This document shows positions 38,163 through 47,567 of a DNA stretch of 64,000 bases, piece after piece. Positions within the stretch are counted from its first letter, which is position 1, and every line of letters begins with the position of its first letter. Source of the stretch: Candidatus Streptomyces philanthi. Lineage in GTDB: Bacteria; Actinomycetota; Actinomycetes; Streptomycetales; Streptomycetaceae. The notes beneath the pieces were generated by a model. It was not told the DNA's origin, made no database searches, and was given only the letters and a program-made list of their open reading frames with translations. Made by a program: the position numbers and the translations under genes. The stretch spans positions 3,162,001 to 3,226,000 of the forward strand of contig CP073042.1 in assembly GCA_018114805.1 (NCBI GenBank), given 5' to 3'.

Positions 38163-38189
38163 TTGTCCACATGGGCAGGGTTATCCACA
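38163..38189. promoter_or_regulatory. Pair of perfect DnaA boxes
   Basis: TTGTCCACA at 38163-38171 and TTATCCACA at 38181-38189, same orientation, 18 bp start to start (under two helical turns), 41 bp before the dipeptidase ATG. Confidence 0.8.
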
Positions 38190-38229
38190 GCCCAACCCAG
38201 CCCGGGCGGGACTGGGTGATGATGGCCCC

Positions 38230-38886
38230 ATGACTGAGATCGTCCTGATGTCCGACCCGAGAATCGCGTCCGTTCCTGTCCAGGAGTGTGGTGAGCCGCT
38301 CGTGGACGTACGTCGAGACGCTTCCCTGTTGGTCGACGAACGGAAGTGGGAGGACGCTGCCGGTGCCTTCGCCTACCTGCGCGAAGGCGTGCTCAACCTG
38401 CTACGGTCGGTGCAGACGGAGCTGCCCCGGGGGATGCGCCTGTTGTTCGTCGAGGGCTACCGTCCACCGGCGCTGCAGCGCCGCTACTTCGAGGAGTACG
38501 CGGACGGGCTGCGCGCCGAGCACCCCGGATGGTCAGCGGACCAGGTTCGCTCGGCGGCCAGTCGCTACGTGTCTCCTCCCGAGATAGCCCCGCACAGCGC
38601 TGGTGCGGCCGTCGACGTGACCCTAGCCGACGCCGACGGTCGCGAACTCGACCTGGGCACCCGCATGAACGCGTCACCGGAGGAGAGCGCGGGCGCGTGC
38701 TACACGCAGGCGGACACCATCTCTGCCGAGGCCTGCGAACACCGGGACATCCTCGGTGCCGCGCTCACCTCGGCGGGACTGGTCAACTACCCCCCGGAGT
38801 GGTGGCACTGGTCCTACGGAGACCGTTACTGGGCACTGGAGAGCGGCGCGATAGCCGCCTGCTACGGCCCCAAGGAACTCGACTGA
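38230..38886 (+). CDS. D-alanyl-D-alanine dipeptidase (VanX/M15D family)
   Basis: 218-aa zinc dipeptidase that would hydrolyse D-Ala-D-Ala. Zinc and catalytic motifs are in order: EGYRPPALQRRYF, PHSAGAAVDVTL (H-x6-D), ELDLGT, and EWWHWSYGD (catalytic Glu then zinc-binding His). No signal peptide, so cytoplasmic. There is no vanS/R/H/A neighbour, so this is either an orphan recycling enzyme or a stray resistance gene. No clear ribosome site; ATG 38230 is chosen, with ATG 38248 as alternative. Two DnaA boxes lie just upstream. Confidence 0.86.
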   Translation: MTEIVLMSDPRIASVPVQECGEPLVDVRRDASLLVDERKWEDAAGAFAYLREGVLNLLRSVQTELPRGMRLLFVEGYRPPALQRRYFEEYADGLRAEHPGWSADQVRSAASRYVSPPEIAPHSAGAAVDVTLADADGRELDLGTRMNASPEESAGACYTQADTISAEACEHRDILGAALTSAGLVNYPPEWWHWSYGDRYWALESGAIAACYGPKELD

Positions 38887-39214
38887 CCTCGTCGTCACGC
38901 GGCGCACTGCCTTCGCCTCGTATCGGCTGTTCGTGCGTCACCGCTCGTGCGTGGTACGCCCCCCGTGCGATGCCGGCCTTCCGTCACCGCCCTCGCCTGC
39001 TGAGGGGTGGGGGCAGGGTGTGAGCGCTGGGGGAAGGGGGAGCAGCGCGAGTGCTCTGGGGCGAGGCGTGTTGGGGGTGCTGTGCGGCCCCTCTGGTGCG
39101 TGGTGGTTGCCGGGTTGGGTGGTTTGGGTTGCTTGGGTCGGGCGGGAGCGGTCGCGCTCTGGCGCGTGGGTGGCTAGCCGTGTGGGTGGGCAGGCGTGCC
39201 CGGCTCCGCGCGGG
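38887..39214. other. Intergenic region with a G-quadruplex motif
   Basis: No gene between the convergent dipeptidase and regulator genes. At 39112-39146 the plus strand has six GGG runs with 1-6-nt loops, a strong G4 candidate. Confidence 0.65.
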
Positions 39215-39745
39215 TTAGGGCTCGGTGGGCGAAGCCGGCATGTGTGTTGTCGCGGGAGCCATCGCGCGGGACTTCTTGGTCGGTGCCGGTGTCTGTTGTT
39301 CCGCTTCGCCGCCGGTGCGGGCGAGGAGGCGCTCGTAACGCTGCCTGGCGGCCTGGGGCGTGCCGAGGCCGAGGCCGAAGGCGATCTCGGGCCAGGTCAT
39401 ACCGCGACCACGCGCCATCTGGAGGAGACCGGCCTCCAGTTCGTCCATCTCGCCCCGCGCCAGCGGGATGAGGGTCAGGGCTGCGGTGATGTCGGTGTGG
39501 TCCACCTCGGGCTCGTCCTCCTCTCGCTGCGCGGCCCCGCTGAGCAGGAAGGAGACCAACCTGATGGCTTCGTGCGCCCCGATGACCGAGGGGTGCGCCT
39601 GCCGTCGGCGCTGCTCGTCGCTGGCCGCGTGGCGTTCGGCGATACGAAACAGGGAGGCGTAGACGCGTTCGGCTCGCGCCTGGTCGGGGTCGGCCGGGGC
39701 GAAGGCGGGGGGCTGCTCGCGAGGCGAGTCACTCGTTGAGGGCAT
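39215..39745 (-). CDS. Small helix-turn-helix DNA-binding protein
   Basis: 176 aa. The N-terminal half is helical (DPDQARAERVYASLFRIAERHAASDEQRRRQ). A C-terminal HTH reads LLQMARGRGMTWPEIAFGLGLGTPQAARQRYERLLAR, like proteins that use a sigma-region-4-type helix pair. The final 30 residues are Thr/Pro-rich. A near-consensus promoter places transcription start at the ATG, so the mRNA is probably leaderless. Target unknown; common in streptomycetes. Confidence 0.75.
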   Translation of the reverse strand: MPSTSDSPREQPPAFAPADPDQARAERVYASLFRIAERHAASDEQRRRQAHPSVIGAHEAIRLVSFLLSGAAQREEDEPEVDHTDITAALTLIPLARGEMDELEAGLLQMARGRGMTWPEIAFGLGLGTPQAARQRYERLLARTGGEAEQQTPAPTKKSRAMAPATTHMPASPTEP

Positions 39746-39751
39746 GTAGTA

Positions 39752-39780
39752 AGTGTGCGAGGGGTGCGGGAGATTGTCAA
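39752..39780 (-). promoter_or_regulatory. Strong leaderless promoter of the small HTH gene
   Basis: Minus strand TTGACA (39775-39780), 17-bp spacer, CACACT (39752-39757), then 6 nt to the ATG at 39745. Confidence 0.75.
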
Positions 39781-40619
39781 CGAAATATTGTGAACAGTTT
39801 GTTTGTGTGGTGCGTTGTCTGGAGCGTTGAGCGTTGCAGTCTGCGCGTGCTCGGGTCTCGGCCGCGACCGGAGCGGGGCCGGTGACGGGTCGGCGTGGTC
39901 TCGGTCTGCGACGGACGCGACACGGGCGCGAGGCCAGTCGGTGCACAGCATGGCCTGCGTTGAACAACGCCGCGACCATGCGCGTCACAGTGACATACGC
40001 GTCATACGACGGAGCGCTGCTCAACGCCAGGCGCGTCACAACGGGCAGTCGCGTCACAACGGCACCTGCAGCACACGGCGCCTGTGGCACACGTTCATGG
40101 GCCGGGCTGCGCAACGGTGTGCCTGCACAGCAGAACAAGGTGGGGAGGGGCGGCGGGAGGGGGGCGGGGCCCCCGTAGGCCGATGTTGCCCCCTCATAAC
40201 ACCAGCCCGCCCGTCAAATCGACGCATGCCAGCGAGCCAGCCCACCACCACAACGCGGCGCACCCTGGGCCAGGCCGTAAGGCCGGGCTACCGAGCCCGT
40301 CTGCCGAACCGGGCCACTGAACCGGCCGGGTAGGCCGGGCTGTCGGCCGGGCCGGCCCCCAACACGAAACCTGCTGCCACCACCCCGCCCCTCCCCAGCC
40401 CACTCCACACCCGCCCCCTCTGCCCCACTCCGCAGCAGCACCACGCCCCGCCACAGCAGCACCACTCCGCCCTGTCGCCCCGGCACGACGTTCGGCGCAG
40501 GCAGCAAGCAGGCACCGAGCAGGCAGAGGCGAGGGCAGGGCGGGGCGGGCCCGGAGGCGACGAAGCGGGCCCTCGGGGTGGCGAAGTGGCGAACGGGGCC
40601 GGAGCAGAAGGCGGCGAGG
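39781..40619. other. Gene-free stretch with C-rich tract
   Basis: No supported gene in 840 bp. At 40383-40401 the plus strand reads CCCC-G-CCCC-T-CCCC-AG-CCC, so the minus strand can form a very tight parallel G-quadruplex; C-rich sequence continues to about 40500. Confidence 0.6.
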
Positions 40620-41381
40620 TCAGGCCGTCGAGGCGCGCAGCAGCCGGGTGTTGATCTTCACCTCGGGGCTGCTGGTCGTCAGCGCATCGGTGAGTGCGTC
40701 GCCCGCCGCCGAAAGGGCCTGGTCGTCCATTGCCCCGAGGGCGTCCAGGATGAAGAGGGCGCGGGTGGTGTCGTGGGTCAGTCGGGTACGGGTGCACTGG
40801 CGCCAGTTCCAGCGCCGACAGGTCACGCCCAGGTCGTCACGCCAGACGACTTCGCCGGCGGCGGGGTGCTCAGCGGCCGGTCCGCCGCCCGCCGTGGTGT
40901 CGAAGACCTCTGTCCCGTCGGCGCGCACCAGTCGTGCCGGGCCCGCGTAGTGGTCGAGGTCCTCGCCGCCCAGCGGCAGGAAGTGGCTCACCGACACGGC
41001 GTTGTAGATGTCGGTCAGCCGGTCCACGCGGGGCGACCCGTCTGCGGCCCGCCGCAGCAGGGCCTCCGCGCTGGGCCGCGTGCGTTGCGGCTTGGCGCCG
41101 AAAGCGCGGAACGCCTCGCGCCAGGCGGCGATGTGCGGGTGCTTCTCCAACAGCCTGTCGCCGATGCGCTCGCGCGCGGTGACCTCGGCCCGCGCGAGCA
41201 GCTCCTCGCTGAACGCGTCGCTCGGCCCCGGGCGCAGCCCCTCGGCCGTGATGAGCAGGGCGTGGTAGTCGGGGCGGAGGGCCGCCACGGCCGGGTCGAT
41301 GTTGACCGACGCCAGCCATGCCGCGGCGTCCAGCGTCGTGCCGGTCAGCGGTGTCGGCTCGGCCTGCGTTTCGGGACTCAC
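40620..41381 (-). CDS. B3/4 domain-containing protein
   Basis: 253-aa stand-alone relative of the B3/B4 editing domain of phenylalanyl-tRNA synthetase beta. Key blocks: DRLTDIYNAVSVSHFLPLGGEDLDHYAGPARL, FDTTAGG, AAGEVVWRDDLGVTCRRWNWRQCTRTRLT and LFILDALGAM. These proteins may clear misacylated tRNA or act on aminoacyl substrates; the true function is not known. The GTG at 41381 is chosen because GAGGAGAGAA directly precedes it. Ends LLRASTA. Confidence 0.83.
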   Translation of the reverse strand: MSPETQAEPTPLTGTTLDAAAWLASVNIDPAVAALRPDYHALLITAEGLRPGPSDAFSEELLARAEVTARERIGDRLLEKHPHIAAWREAFRAFGAKPQRTRPSAEALLRRAADGSPRVDRLTDIYNAVSVSHFLPLGGEDLDHYAGPARLVRADGTEVFDTTAGGGPAAEHPAAGEVVWRDDLGVTCRRWNWRQCTRTRLTHDTTRALFILDALGAMDDQALSAAGDALTDALTTSSPEVKINTRLLRASTA

Positions 41382-41632
41382 TTCTCTCCTCAAGGGTTCC
41401 GCCTGCTGGCGACGGCTGGCCGGTCGGCCGCCCGCCTCGGTGACGGGCGTCGTCGTGGCCGGCGCATGCTCTGACCGGGCTGCCCACGTGGGGGAACGGG
41501 GAGCCGGGCCGGCAATGTACCAACGGGCCGTGGCACACTGACGCCCGTCAATTCCGTGGCGGCACGCCCGGCGACTTGCCCCTCGGATCTCCCGTTACGG
41601 GGTGCCAGTCACTGGCCAGGCATGCTGGAGCC

Positions 41633-42348
41633 ATGTACCGAGAGTGGCGCTCGCGACGTACGGGGACGGTGGTGTGGGAGCGCCGTGCCGGGGCCGGGGC
41701 GGGGCGGTGTCGCACGGGTGTTGCCCGACGGGTGCACGGACCTGATCTGGTCCGCGGGCCGGCTGCTCGTGGCGGGGCCCGACACCCGGGCGCACCTCGT
41801 CGTCGACCGGCCCCGGGGCGGCGCACACCGGGCTACGGTTCGCGCCCGGCGTGGGCCCGACCGGGTTCGGCCTGCCCGCGTCGGCGCTGCGGGACGAGCG
41901 GGTGCCGTTGGACGAGCTGTGGCCGTGGGCGGAGGCCGCGCGGCTGGCCGAGCGGATTGCGGCCGTGCCGGCGGTGGCCCGGGCTTAGGCGTTGGAGGAG
42001 GCCGTCGCCGAGCGGCTGCGTACCGGATGGGCGCGCAACGGCCAGTCGCCGCTGCCGCACGAGCGGGTGGTACGTGGGTTGCGGGCCGGTGGCACGGTTG
42101 CCGCCCTGGCGCGGGACATCGGGCTCAGCGAGCGGCAGCTTTGACGTAGATGCCTGGACGCGTTCGGGTACGGGCCGAAGACCCTGGCCAGGGTGTTGCG
42201 GATGGGCCACGCGCTGGAGCTGGCGCGTACCGGGGAGCCACTCGCCCTGGTGGCGGCACGCGCCGGTTACGCGGACCAGGCCCACCTCGCCCGCGAGGTA
42301 CGCGCACTCGCGGGCGTACCGGTGACGACGCTGCTGGCTACCGAATAG
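41633..42348 (+). pseudogene. AraC family regulator, decayed
   Basis: Pieces of an AraC activator of the DUF6597/HTH_18 type: MYREWRSRRTGTVVWERRAG, VARVLPDGCTDLIWSAGRLLV, GVGPTGFGLPASALRDERVP and LDELWPWAEAARLAERIAAVP, then HTH pieces GGTVAALARDIGLSERQL and [20 protein letters not shown] to PVTTLLATE. There are at least two frameshifts, and two stop codons inside the aligned frame, TAG at about 41986 and TGA at about 42142. Stops plus shifts make this a true pseudogene rather than a read error. Confidence 0.82.
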
Positions 42349-42541
42349 CGCGCCGCGGCGGAGCCCATCGCTGCGCGGGCGCCTCTACGCGGGCCTCGGC
42401 CTGGCCGGTTCACCAAGCCACCCAGGCCAGCCAACCAGCCAACGAGCCGGACCGTTCAGACCTGACAGGCCGGACCTGGCAGGCCAGCCCCACAGACGGG
42501 AAACCGCACCGCCACCCGGGCGAGGGTCGAGCCGGCCTCGG

Positions 42542-42949
42542 TCAGGTCGCCACCGCGTCCAGCGGCGCGAAGAGGTCCACTGCGTTTCCGTCCGGGTCGT
42601 GGAGCACCGCGTACCGCTCCCCCCACGGCGCGTCCCATGGCGCCTTGTGACCGGCGTACCCGTCCCGCGTCAGCTCCCCGTACAGCGCGTCGACCTCGCC
42701 CAGACCGTCACACAGAAACGCCAAGCCGAGCCGGTGGCCTCCGCCCTGCGGCGGGGTCCAGTCGGGGTCGAAGGGCCGTACGGTCGCCACGGTGTCCCAA
42801 GCGATCCGCGTTCCGCCAGGCAACTGCGCTTCGACGTGCGGTTGGCCATCGGCGTCGGCCGGGATGGTGAGGCCGAGGCGGCGGTAGAAGGCGAGCGTGG
42901 TGGCCATGTCGTCCACGACCATGCCGATGAGATCGAATCGAGATGTCAT
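42542..42949 (-). CDS. VOC (glyoxalase/bleomycin-resistance) family protein
   Basis: 135-aa two-module betaalphabetabetabeta protein: FDLIGMVVDDMATTLAFYRRLGL in the first half and HRLGLAFLCDGLGEVDALYGEL, PWGERYAVLHDPDGNAVDLFAP in the second. Could be a metal enzyme or a ligand-binding resistance protein; substrate unknown. It diverges from the serine hydrolase across a 416-bp gap in which I see no gene. Confidence 0.85.
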   Translation of the reverse strand: MTSRFDLIGMVVDDMATTLAFYRRLGLTIPADADGQPHVEAQLPGGTRIAWDTVATVRPFDPDWTPPQGGGHRLGLAFLCDGLGEVDALYGELTRDGYAGHKAPWDAPWGERYAVLHDPDGNAVDLFAPLDAVAT

Positions 42950-43365
42950 GCGGTCACGTTAGGCAGGCATGGCGAACAGGGTCTTGAAGGAATCTGACGT
43001 GTTCCGATCACAGATCGAACCGTACGTCCCGTACGCGACGTCTCCGACCCGCCGCCGGCCCGCCGAGCAGCGCTGACGCGGCTCTACGACGCGACGCGGC
43101 CCGAAGTGGTCGGGCAGCCGGACGAGGGCACGACGGAGCGCGGGCACGGGCACAGGCAGACGGCCGGCCAGACGAGCGAAACGGCCGGACGACCGATCCA
43201 ATGACGAAGCGAACGGCGAAGCGAAGGACGGAGTGCTTGCTCAGCCGTCTGACCAGATGACTGACCAAACGGACACCGCGCTCCGATTCCCGGTGTCGGC
43301 GTGGTCGACCCGGTGGCTAAGGTCCGAGGCAGGGACCCACAGGTTCGACCGCCGACAGGAGAAAC

Positions 43366-44793
43366 ATGACTGAGACCGCCCCGCTTGATGAACTCCTTCC
43401 CGCCACTCGTCGCGCCCTGCTCCACCGCCTTGCGGTCGGCCAGGCCGAGGGGCGTACCCCGTCACTGGTGGGGGCGGTGGTGCGGGACGGACAGTTGGTG
43501 TGGTCCGGGGCGCGAAGCGCGCTGGCCGATCAGGTGCCCGACGCTGGCACGCAGTACCGCATCGGGTCGATCACCAAGTCGCTGGTGGCGGTTCTCGTGC
43601 TGCGGCTGCGTGACGAGGGGTTGCTCGATCTGGCCGACCCGGTCCGCGCCCACCTGGCGGACCGGTTGGTGGCGGAGGGCGCCGATCCGTCCGTGGGCGA
43701 CGCGACCATCGCCCAACTGCTCGCCCACCGCAGCGGGCTCGCCGCCGAGGCGCGCGGCCCGTGGTGGGAGCGGACTCCGGGTGAACTGCGTCCGGAGCTG
43801 GGCGATGTGTTCGGCGAGCGCCCGCACCGCCACCCGGCGGGGCACACGTTCCACTACTCCAACCCCGGGTACGCGCTTCTCGGCGCCCTGGTCGAGCAGT
43901 TGCGGGGCGCCCCGTGGGACGAGGTGCTGCGCCGCGAGGTGCTGGCGCCGCTCGGGATGTCCCGTACGTCCGCCACGCCCGAGACCCCGCACGCGCACGG
44001 TTGGGCGGTGCACCCGTGGGCGGACGTGATGCAGCGCGATGCCGTCGAGGACGTGGGGGTGATGGGCCCGGCGGGGCAGTTGTGGTCAACGGCGGCGGAT
44101 CTGGCCCGCTATGTGACGTTCCTCGCGCGGGGCGACGATCGCGTGCTCAGCGCCGCGACGCTGGCCGAAATGCGCCGACCCGCCAACGCGCCAGAGGACG
44201 CGGTGTGGGACGACAGCTACGGTCTGGGACTGCAACTGGCCCGCAGGAACCGGCGGGTCCTTTTCGGCCACACCGGTTCCATGCCCGGCTTCCTCAGTAC
44301 GGTGTGGGTCAGCCCGGACGACAACCTCGCCGGCGTCGCGTTGGCCAACGCCACCTCGGGGCCGTCTATCGCCACCCTGGTCGCCGATCTCATCGGCATC
44401 GTCGCGAAGCACGAACCACCCACCCCCGAGGCGTGGCGTCCGCTGCCCGACGTGGATCCGGAACTCCTGGCGCTGACCGGCGCCTGGTACTGGGGCACCA
44501 CCCCCTTCGTGTTGCGACTGCGTGCCGAACGTTGGCTGGAACTCGCCCCGTTGCGGGGCGGGGGACGCTGCTCTCGCTTCCGCCCGGAGCTGGACGGCAC
44601 CTGGGTCGGGCTCGACGGCTACTACGCCGGGGAGACGTTGCGCGTGGTGCGCACCGAACAACCGCGCCACACCGAGGACCCCGACTCGCAGCTCCATCTC
44701 GACCTCGGCACCTTCGTCTTCTCCCGGAAGCCCTACGAGCCGGCGGAGTCGGTGCCGGGTACGCTCGACCCGGAGGGCTGGCGCGGTTTCTGA
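43366..44793 (+). CDS. Serine hydrolase of the beta-lactamase class C/D-aminopeptidase family
   Basis: 475 aa. Active-site S68-x-x-K71 (IGSITKS), Y164-S-N166 (FHYSNPGY) and H302-T-G304 (FGHTGSMPGFLS) form the complete penicillin-recognising catalytic set. A C-terminal lipocalin-like beta extension begins at about 370 (LTGAWYWGTTPFVLRLRAERWLEL). No signal peptide, so probably a cytoplasmic esterase or peptidase rather than a secreted beta-lactamase. Ribosome site AGGAG 7 nt before the ATG. Confidence 0.9.
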   Translation: MTETAPLDELLPATRRALLHRLAVGQAEGRTPSLVGAVVRDGQLVWSGARSALADQVPDAGTQYRIGSITKSLVAVLVLRLRDEGLLDLADPVRAHLADRLVAEGADPSVGDATIAQLLAHRSGLAAEARGPWWERTPGELRPELGDVFGERPHRHPAGHTFHYSNPGYALLGALVEQLRGAPWDEVLRREVLAPLGMSRTSATPETPHAHGWAVHPWADVMQRDAVEDVGVMGPAGQLWSTAADLARYVTFLARGDDRVLSAATLAEMRRPANAPEDAVWDDSYGLGLQLARRNRRVLFGHTGSMPGFLSTVWVSPDDNLAGVALANATSGPSIATLVADLIGIVAKHEPPTPEAWRPLPDVDPELLALTGAWYWGTTPFVLRLRAERWLELAPLRGGGRCSRFRPELDGTWVGLDGYYAGETLRVVRTEQPRHTEDPDSQLHLDLGTFVFSRKPYEPAESVPGTLDPEGWRGF

Positions 44794-45084
44794 CCGCAAG
44801 CGACCGCTACCGACCGCAGCCGGTCGCGTACGGGGTACGGGTGCGCGAGCACCACGCGCATACGTCCTCCACCTGACGGCTCCCGGCCGACGGCTACCGC
44901 CGGAGGACCTGAGACCCGGGGAGGTTCGCGACCCGTTCGCCCTCGCACGCCCCGCTTCGCCCTCGTACGCCCCGCGCCGGCGCACTTGACCGGCCACCGG
45001 GGCCCGCACGACACGGGCCGCATGCCCCACCCGGCCGCACACAACGCCCCGACCCCAATCCCACAGAGCCACAGACCGGCAGTC
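44794..45084. other. Intergenic, no gene seen
   Basis: Spacer between the hydrolase gene and the terminator hairpin; only shadow frames. Confidence 0.5.
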
Positions 45085-45120
45085 GACCACCCCGCCGCCC
45101 ACCACCACGGCGGGGTGGTC
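45085..45120. terminator. Hairpin between hydrolase and SGNH genes
   Basis: 13-bp perfect stem GACCACCCCGCCG with a 10-nt loop. Confidence 0.7.
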
Positions 45121-45378
45121 ACGGTCGAAGACGTGCCCGGCCAGAGATGCGCCCGACCAGGAAACTTCTTCGCAGGTCAGAGCCTTGCCCGGGGAAGAGC
45201 CGCGCAGCCTGCCCCTGACGGTGGTACGCAGCGCGTGCGTACGCACGGCCGTCCTACGCGCCGGCGATGGCTGGGTGGCGCGCCGCGCATACCACAGCTG
45301 TTCTCCAGGCGGCTCGCGAGGCCACCGCGGACCCACCGCACTCGCGCCGCCCCCCACCCCCCACCCAGGAGGACAGCC

Positions 45379-46808
45379 ATGCGTTCCGCCTCGTCGCGCC
45401 TTGCCATCTCGCTCGTCGCACTCACCGCCGTACTCGCCACATCGGGCGTGGCCGGCGCCCGCCCCCGGGCCACGCCGCAGACGCCCCCCCGGCTCGACCG
45501 AGACGGATCGCGCTCGGGCGGCCACGACCTTGTCGGCGGGTTGGGCGGCGCCCGTACAGCGGCCGAGTCCCTGTTTCGAGGAGAACTGGTCCGAGGCGGG
45601 TTTCGACCGCCAGACCGTGCGCCAGGTCGTACGGGTCACCGCCGGTGGCAGCGCGGCGCGGATCAAGCTCTCCAACCGCTACGGTGACCAGCCGCTCAGG
45701 ATCTCCGGTGCGACCATCGCGCGCAGTGCCGGCGGCGCTGCCGTACGGCCCGAGACCCTGCGGAAGCTGACGTTCGGCAACCGTCCGTCGGTGACGATCC
45801 CGGCCGGCGTCGAGGGAGCGAGCGACGCGGCCCTGCTCCGGGTCAGCGCCTTCGACACGGTGACCGTGACGCTGTACTTCGCCGAGTCCACCGGCCCCGC
45901 GACCTTTCACGCGCAGGCGTACGCCCACAGTTATCGCGCACCGGGGGATCACCGAGGGGACCGCACCGGCTCCGCGTTCGGCGAGCGCACCCGCTCCTGG
46001 TACTACCTCTCCGACGTCGAGCTGACCGGCGCCCGATCCCCGCACGCGCCGCACTCCAACCGAGTGGCCGGGCAGGCACAGTCGGCGGGGTCGGCCCGTT
46101 CGGTATCCGCTGTCCGGGCGGGTGGCGGTGCCGGCCCCGACGGCCACGGCCCCGGCGACACGTCGCGGCCCGCCGGGGAGCCGTGGTCGCGTTCGGCGAT
46201 TCGATCACCGACGGGTTCGGCTCCACCGTGGACGCCGACAAGCGCTACCCGGACCAACTCGCCGAGCGGCTGTCGGCCGCCGGTCGAGCGCGCCCGGTGC
46301 TCAACGCGGCTATCGGCGGAAACCTGCTGCTCAACGACTCGGCCTGGTACGGAGACCGGGCCCTTGACCGCTTCGAACGGGACGTGCTGACAAGCCCGGG
46401 GTGAGTTCGGTGATCGTCTTCGAGGGGCTCAACGACATCGGATTCAGCGAGGTGGACCTGCCCACCTACAAGCCGAATCCGCAGCTTTCCGCCAAGGAAC
46501 TGATCGACTCCTACCGTGAGTTGATCGCCCGAGCCCGCGCCCAGGGGGTACGCGTGGTGGGCGCGACGATCCTGCCGTTCAAGGGGGCGGAGTACCACAC
46601 GCCGCGTGCCGAAGCGAAGCGACAGCAGGTCAACGCGTGGATCCGCACGTCAGGCGAGTTCGACGCGTACGTCGATTTCGCCGCCGCGCTGGCCGACCCG
46701 GCGGACCCGCTGGCGCTCAACCCCGCGTACGACAGCGGCGACCACAAGCACCCGAACGACGCCGGGTACCGCGCCATGGCCGAGACGATCGATCTCGACG
46801 CCATCTGA
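45379..46808 (+). pseudogene. SGNH/GDSL secreted esterase, broken by several frameshifts
   Basis: Good start: AGGAGG then MRSASSRLAISLVALTAVLATSGVAGARP, a signal peptide. The coding signal then moves to a second frame (FEENWSEAGFDRQTVRQVVR and SNRYGDQPLRISGATIARS), a third at about 46183 carrying catalytic block I (VAFGDSITDGFGS) with GGNLLLND, and a fourth at about 46396 with GLNDIG and the catalytic DHKHPND. All SGNH blocks survive without internal stops, so sequence errors remain possible. Corrected length is about 470 aa. Family role: extracellular lipase or esterase. Confidence 0.78.
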
Positions 46809-46889
46809 ACAGCCGCGACCGCTCGTCTACGCCCCGCCGCCCGTCCGCTGATCCATACCGATCGCTCAGGAGGGCTCCCCGAGTGCCGT

Positions 46890-46919
46890 TTCGGCCCGCC
46901 GTCCCGACGGCGGGCCGAA
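46890..46919 (+). terminator. Terminator after SGNH gene
   Basis: 14-bp perfect arms TTCGGCCCGCCGTC separated by CC. Confidence 0.8.
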
Positions 46920-47016
46920 GTCCGTCCCCGTCCCTGCCCTTCCCGATCCGTCCCCGCCCGGCCCGATCCGCCCCACCGCACCGCACTTCCACGGGCTGGT
47001 TCCGACCCGAATCGTG

Positions 47017-47041
47017 TTCCGACCCGACCCGACCCGACTCG
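47017..47041. repeat. Short GACCC/CCGAC tandem repeat
   Basis: About five 5-bp units just downstream of the GNAT stop. Simple-sequence tract, no function evident. Confidence 0.6.
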
Positions 47042-47072
47042 TTCCGGACCCTTCCGGACCGTTGCCGACTGT

Positions 47073-47546
47073 TCATAGTCGCAGCTTGAATCCGAGGTGG
47101 GACGCCTCGAAGCCGAGCCGCTCGTAGAAGCGGTGCGCGTCGATGCGCGTCGCGTCCGAGGTCAGCTGCACCAACTGGCAGCCCGCACGGCGTGACTCGT
47201 CGATCGCCCACTCGATCATCTGGGTGCCGAGCCCGCTGCCGCGCTCGTCACCGTGGACGCGTACCCCCTCGATGATCGAGCGGGTAGCGCCGCGCCGCGA
47301 CAGGCCGGGTATGAAGGTGAGTTGCAGCGTGCCTACCAGGCGACCGTCGCGGACAGCCGCGAGCAGCCACTGGTTGGGGTCGGCGACGATCCGCTCGAAG
47401 GCCGCCTGGTACGGCGTGAGGTCGGCGGGCGACTCGCCCTGGGCGCCGAGGGCGTCGTCGGCCAGCATCGCCACGATGGTGGGAAGGTCCTCCGCCCGCG
47501 CCCGCCGAAACTCGACCGCCGCTCCGGACTGCTCGAAATCGCTCAT
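47073..47546 (-). CDS. GNAT family N-acetyltransferase
   Basis: 157 aa. The full fold is intact: VEFRRARAEDLPTIVAMLADD, WLLAAVRDGRLVGTLQLTFIPGL, IIEGVRVHGDERGSGLGTQMIEWAI (acetyl-CoA loop RGSGLG), and CQLVQLTSDATRIDAHRFYERLGFE. Substrate unknown. It lies 22 bp from the end of the corrected MarR gene on the same strand and may be co-transcribed with it. Confidence 0.9.
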   Translation of the reverse strand: MSDFEQSGAAVEFRRARAEDLPTIVAMLADDALGAQGESPADLTPYQAAFERIVADPNQWLLAAVRDGRLVGTLQLTFIPGLSRRGATRSIIEGVRVHGDERGSGLGTQMIEWAIDESRRAGCQLVQLTSDATRIDAHRFYERLGFEASHLGFKLRL

Positions 47547-47567
47547 GATCCGGAGGCTACGCCCCGG

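Noticed and set aside
42950..43365. Possible small gene between VOC and hydrolase genes
   Set aside because: Frames are Arg-rich in all phases, without a ribosome site or family match.
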